From positions 1 through 44,744 of the forward strand of contig JBFMHA010000021.1 in NCBI GenBank assembly GCA_040753075.1: DNA of 44,744 nt, in the 5' to 3' direction. Below are positions 42,497-44,744 of this stretch, piece after piece; position 1 is the stretch's first letter, and each line of letters starts with the position of its first letter. Source of the DNA: UBA6814 sp040753075. Its GTDB lineage: Bacteria > Desulfobacterota > Desulfovibrionia > Desulfovibrionales > Desulfovibrionaceae. A program made the translations under genes and the position numbers. Below the pieces are notes generated by a model. It had not been told where the DNA came from. It made no database searches and worked only from the letters and a program-made list of their open reading frames with translations.

Positions 42497-43354
42497 ATGT
42501 TCGCCATCATCGGCATCGTCGTGGTCCTGGCCGCGGTGGTCGGCGGCTACCTCATGGAGCACGGCAACCTCTCGGTGCTGTTCCAGCCCGCGGAGGTGGT
42601 CATCATCGGCGGCGCGGCCCTGGGCGCCTTCCTCATCGCCTCGCCCAGGACCGTGGTCGCGGCCACCCTGCGCGGCGCGCTCCGCGTGTTCACCGGCAAG
42701 GAGGCCGGCCGCGAGACCTACATGGAGCTGCTCATGCTGCTCTATGAACTCCTGGTGCTGGCGCGCAAGGAGGGCGTCCGGGCCATCGAGGCGCAGGTCA
42801 ACGACCCCTCGTCCAGCCCGGTGTTCGGCCGCTATCCCCGCATCCAGGGCAACCACGAGGTCAGCGCCTTCATCTGCGACAACTTCAAGGTGTTCATGGC
42901 CGGGGGGCTTGAGCCCCTGTACCTGGACAGCCTCATGGAGTTGGACATGGACACCCAGCACGCCGAGGAGCAGGCGCCCTCGGGCGCGGTGTCCAAGGTG
43001 GCCGACTCCCTTCCCGGCCTGGGCATCGTGGCCGCGGTGCTCGGGGTGGTGCTGACCATGGGCAAGATCAAGGAGCCGCCCGAGGTCCTGGGCCACTCCA
43101 TCGGCGCGGCCCTGGTGGGAACCTTCCTGGGCGTGCTCCTGTGCTACGGGTTCGTGGGGCCCATGGCCCACAACCTGGAGAACCGGGCCCGCGACCACCA
43201 GGCCATGCTCGGGGTGGTCAAGGCCTCCATCCTGGCCTATGCCCAGGGCATCGCCCCGGTCCTGGCCCTGGAGGCCGGCCGCCGCGCCGTGCCCACCTCC
43301 CTGCGCCCCTCCTATGCGGAGTTGGAAGGAGCCATGCGTGGCGTCAAAAAGTAG
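42497..43354 (+). CDS. motA: Flagellar motor stator protein MotA
   Basis: A 285-residue protein with four transmembrane helices: two near the N-terminus (IIGIVVVLAAVVGGYLM, VVIIGGAALGAFLI) and two after the cytoplasmic domain (GLGIVAAVLGVVLTMG, IGAALVGTFLGVLLCYGFVGP), which carry the conserved Pro/Gly residues of the MotA family. The cytoplasmic loop has the charged residues that contact FliG. The start at 42497 follows ACAGGAGACTATCC. It overlaps motB by 17 bases. Confidence 0.93.
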   Translation: MFAIIGIVVVLAAVVGGYLMEHGNLSVLFQPAEVVIIGGAALGAFLIASPRTVVAATLRGALRVFTGKEAGRETYMELLMLLYELLVLARKEGVRAIEAQVNDPSSSPVFGRYPRIQGNHEVSAFICDNFKVFMAGGLEPLYLDSLMELDMDTQHAEEQAPSGAVSKVADSLPGLGIVAAVLGVVLTMGKIKEPPEVLGHSIGAALVGTFLGVLLCYGFVGPMAHNLENRARDHQAMLGVVKASILAYAQGIAPVLALEAGRRAVPTSLRPSYAELEGAMRGVKK

Positions 43355-44264
43355 CCAGCCCATCATCATCAAGCGCAGGAAGCACGGCGGGCACTCAGCC
43401 CACGGCGGGAGCTGGAAGGTGGCCTACGCCGACTTCGTCACCGCCATGATGGCCTTCTTCCTGCTCATGTGGCTCGTCTCCACCTCCACGCCCCAGACCA
43501 AGGAAAGCCTGGCCACCTATTTCACGGAGTTCGACCTGTTCAAGGGCTCCGCCAGCCTGCTGGAGGGCCAGGGCGGCAAGGCCCCCCTGGACCTGGCCCC
43601 GGGCAGCGCCCCGCCCGGCCGCGAGGTGCGCGGCAAGGTCAAGCCCGATGCCAAGCCGGAGCAGGTCGAGAAGCCGGAGATGACCCCCGAGGAGATCGAG
43701 AGCCAGCTTACCGAGGTGGTGAACCTCAAGCTGGGTGGCATGAAGGACCAGGTCTCGGTGGATCGGGCGCCGGACGGGGTGCGCATCCAGCTCCGCTACA
43801 CCGAGGGCCGGCCCATCTTCGAAACGGGGCAGACCGGGCTCACCGAGACCGGCCGGGAGGCGCTCCTGGTCCTGGGCCAGGCCATCGCCGGCCTGCCCAA
43901 CCGCGTGGTCATCGAGGGGCACACCGACTCCACACCCCTGAACCGCGGAGGTCTCAACAACTGGGACCTCTCGGCGGGCAGAGCCCTGGCGGCCATGCAC
44001 TACCTGACGGACTCGGGCATGGCCGCGGACAAGGTGGTGCGGGTGGCCGGGCTGGAGGCCACCCAGCCGCTCATCCCGGAGAATCCCGCGGACCCGCACA
44101 ACCGGCGCATCAGCATCCTGCTCCTGGACCTGCCGCCCAAGCCCGGGGAGGATGCGAAGGAAACCCTGCCTCCGGCTCCGGTCTTCAAGATCGGGGACCA
44201 GGCCCCGGAGAGCCCCGCGCCTGCGCCGGCGCCCGCGACGCACGGACCCGCCCTGGACCACTAG
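43338..44264 (+). CDS. motB: Flagellar motor stator protein MotB
   Basis: A 308-residue protein. A basic N-terminus (KRRKHGGHSAHGG) precedes WKVAYADFVTAMMAFFLLMWL, in which D32 is the proton-carrying residue. The plug follows, then the OmpA-like peptidoglycan domain (FETGQTGLTETGREALL, VIEGHTDSTPL, NWDLSAGRALAAMHYL). The C-terminal tail is Pro/Ala-rich. The start is GTG 43338, inside the end of motA, with GGAAGGAGCC upstream. Confidence 0.93.
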   Translation: MASKSSQPIIIKRRKHGGHSAHGGSWKVAYADFVTAMMAFFLLMWLVSTSTPQTKESLATYFTEFDLFKGSASLLEGQGGKAPLDLAPGSAPPGREVRGKVKPDAKPEQVEKPEMTPEEIESQLTEVVNLKLGGMKDQVSVDRAPDGVRIQLRYTEGRPIFETGQTGLTETGREALLVLGQAIAGLPNRVVIEGHTDSTPLNRGGLNNWDLSAGRALAAMHYLTDSGMAADKVVRVAGLEATQPLIPENPADPHNRRISILLLDLPPKPGEDAKETLPPAPVFKIGDQAPESPAPAPAPATHGPALDH

Positions 44265-44447
44265 CGTCGGGGGGCAGCCAGGCTGGCCGATGATCCACCC
44301 CGATGCGCGCCCGACCCCCCGGACCGCATCCCGGCCCTTTTCAACTGCACCAAGGCTGGACACTTGCGCTTCTGGCCTTGGTGAATTGATAATTGGTAGT
44401 TCACAGAGGCCCCAAAGGGGACCAGTTTCTCCAGCATGGGCAACAGC
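44265..44447. other. Intergenic region after motB with an inverted repeat
   Basis: No gene is recognised. CACCAAGGC (44348-44356) and GCCTTGGTG (44375-44383) form a perfect 9-bp inverted repeat with an 18-base loop. It has no T-run, so it may be a factor-dependent terminator or a remnant of a mobile element. GC falls sharply here toward the IS at the right edge. Confidence 0.45.
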
Positions 44448-44661
44448 TAGCCCGGATATTGCACGAAAAGAATGGCGGATTGTCTCGTTTTGTGATAGAT
44501 TTCAGTTGCCTAGACATGAAATCTACGAGAAATCCGCCATGGCGAAACGTACCTTAGCCCGGATATTGCACGAAAAGAATGGCGGATTGTCTCGTTTTGT
44601 GATAGATTTCAGTTGCATAGACATGAAATCTACGAGAAATCCGCCATGGCGAAACGTACCT
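44448..44661. repeat. Tandem duplication of an IS left end (2 x 107 bp)
   Basis: Copies at 44448-44554 and 44555-44661 differ at one base (GCCTAG versus GCATAG). Each has the left-end sequence CCCGGATATTGCACGAAAAG, a long imperfect hairpin and the first codons of the transposase. In the first copy the frame is ATG-GCG-AAA-CGT-ACC then TAG at the junction (44539-44556), so only the second copy leads into the full transposase gene. Confidence 0.85.
44581..44645 (+). promoter_or_regulatory. Hairpin covering the transposase start region
   Basis: GGCGGATT (44581-44588) pairs with AATCCGCC (44638-44645), CTCGT with ACGAG, and AGATTTC with GAAATCT. The stem ends on the base before the ATG, so in read-through transcripts the ribosome-binding site would be hidden. 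The same hairpin is present in the first copy, 107 bases upstream. Such hairpins protect IS elements from activation by outside transcription. Confidence 0.6.
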
Positions 44662-44744
44662 CAGATTGCATTGGTTTTCCAGGGGTCCGGGGCCGCGAGA
44701 TCGAGGCCGTTTTCAGCGGCCAGGCCATCACTTCCGATGGCGGG
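44646..44744 (+). CDS. IS1380-family transposase, N-terminal part (runs off the window)
   Basis: Thirty-three codons before the edge. The sequence MAKRTSDCIGFPGVRGREIE, followed by AVFSGQAITSDGG, matches the N-terminus of IS1380-family transposases (typically ending in F-S-G-x-x-I-T-S-D-G-G, just before the first catalytic region). The start is directly after the hairpin. The catalytic residues lie beyond the window, so intactness cannot be judged. Confidence 0.8.
   Translation, partial: MAKRTSDCIGFPGVRGREIEAVFSGQAITSDGG

Noticed and set aside
44261..44443. A 60-codon minus-strand ORF after motB
   Set aside because: No ribosome-binding site and no family. It overlaps an inverted repeat, and the C-terminal part is low-complexity.

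Overview
The window is about 70% GC, with dense, often overlapping operons on both strands. It looks like a sulfate-reducing deltaproteobacterium of the Desulfovibrionales. The grounds are a mercury-methylation pair (hgcA-hgcB) whose key cysteines match the positions I recall for the Desulfovibrio-type proteins, a NuoEFG-less complex I operon with duplicated antiporter subunits, DsrE-type sulfur proteins and hemerythrin oxygen sensing. This placement comes from gene content, not from a database search.

Layout. 215-3302 (minus): a fused TIGR03960/DUF2344 radical SAM protein and a small conserved protein. 3488-6208 (plus): a CstR-like Cys-only repressor with its own promoter and operator, a DsrE2-type protein and an unknown protein, then a terminator, an FNR-type site, a cupin and a hemerythrin-PAS protein. 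6246-19332 (minus): a small DUF protein, SbcC/SbcD-like nuclease subunits, TatD, a glycosyltransferase, a eukaryote-type bifunctional PFK-2/FBPase-2, hgcB, hgcA, an ArsR regulator, a TrmO-aldolase fusion, ThiL and a Cys-rich peptide. 19597-25514: a TPR/pseudo-receiver protein, glycogen branching enzyme, a hypothetical gene ending inside a repeat, and 4-alpha-glucanotransferase. 25528-26454: debris including a deleted IS3-type transposase. 26474-30489: an NtrC-type regulator, a membrane histidine kinase and a single-receiver response regulator. 30644-42451: nuoABCDHIJK, two MrpD/NuoL-like subunits with a small membrane protein between them, nuoM and nuoN. 42497-44264: motA-motB. The right edge holds a tandemly duplicated IS left end and the first 33 codons of an IS1380-type transposase.

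The most striking locus is arsR-hgcA-hgcB (16936 to 15095, minus strand). HgcA methylates Hg(II) with a corrinoid and HgcB supplies electrons. The hgcA frame with a proper ribosome-binding site (ATG at 16581) contains one in-frame UGA (16467-16465) just after a Cys codon. Family-like sequence continues in the same frame beyond it, and a short GC hairpin sits at SECIS distance. The simplest reading is a selenocysteine-containing HgcA with a Cys-rich N-terminal extension. Alternatives are a true stop, a pseudogene or a sequence error. Conventional gene calling would start the gene at GTG 16401, which has no ribosome-binding site, and lose the N-terminus.

Two 157-bp, about 96% identical, direct repeats (6523-6679 and 22889-23045) bracket the roughly 16-kb segment that carries hgcAB, so this segment could be lost or rearranged by recombination.
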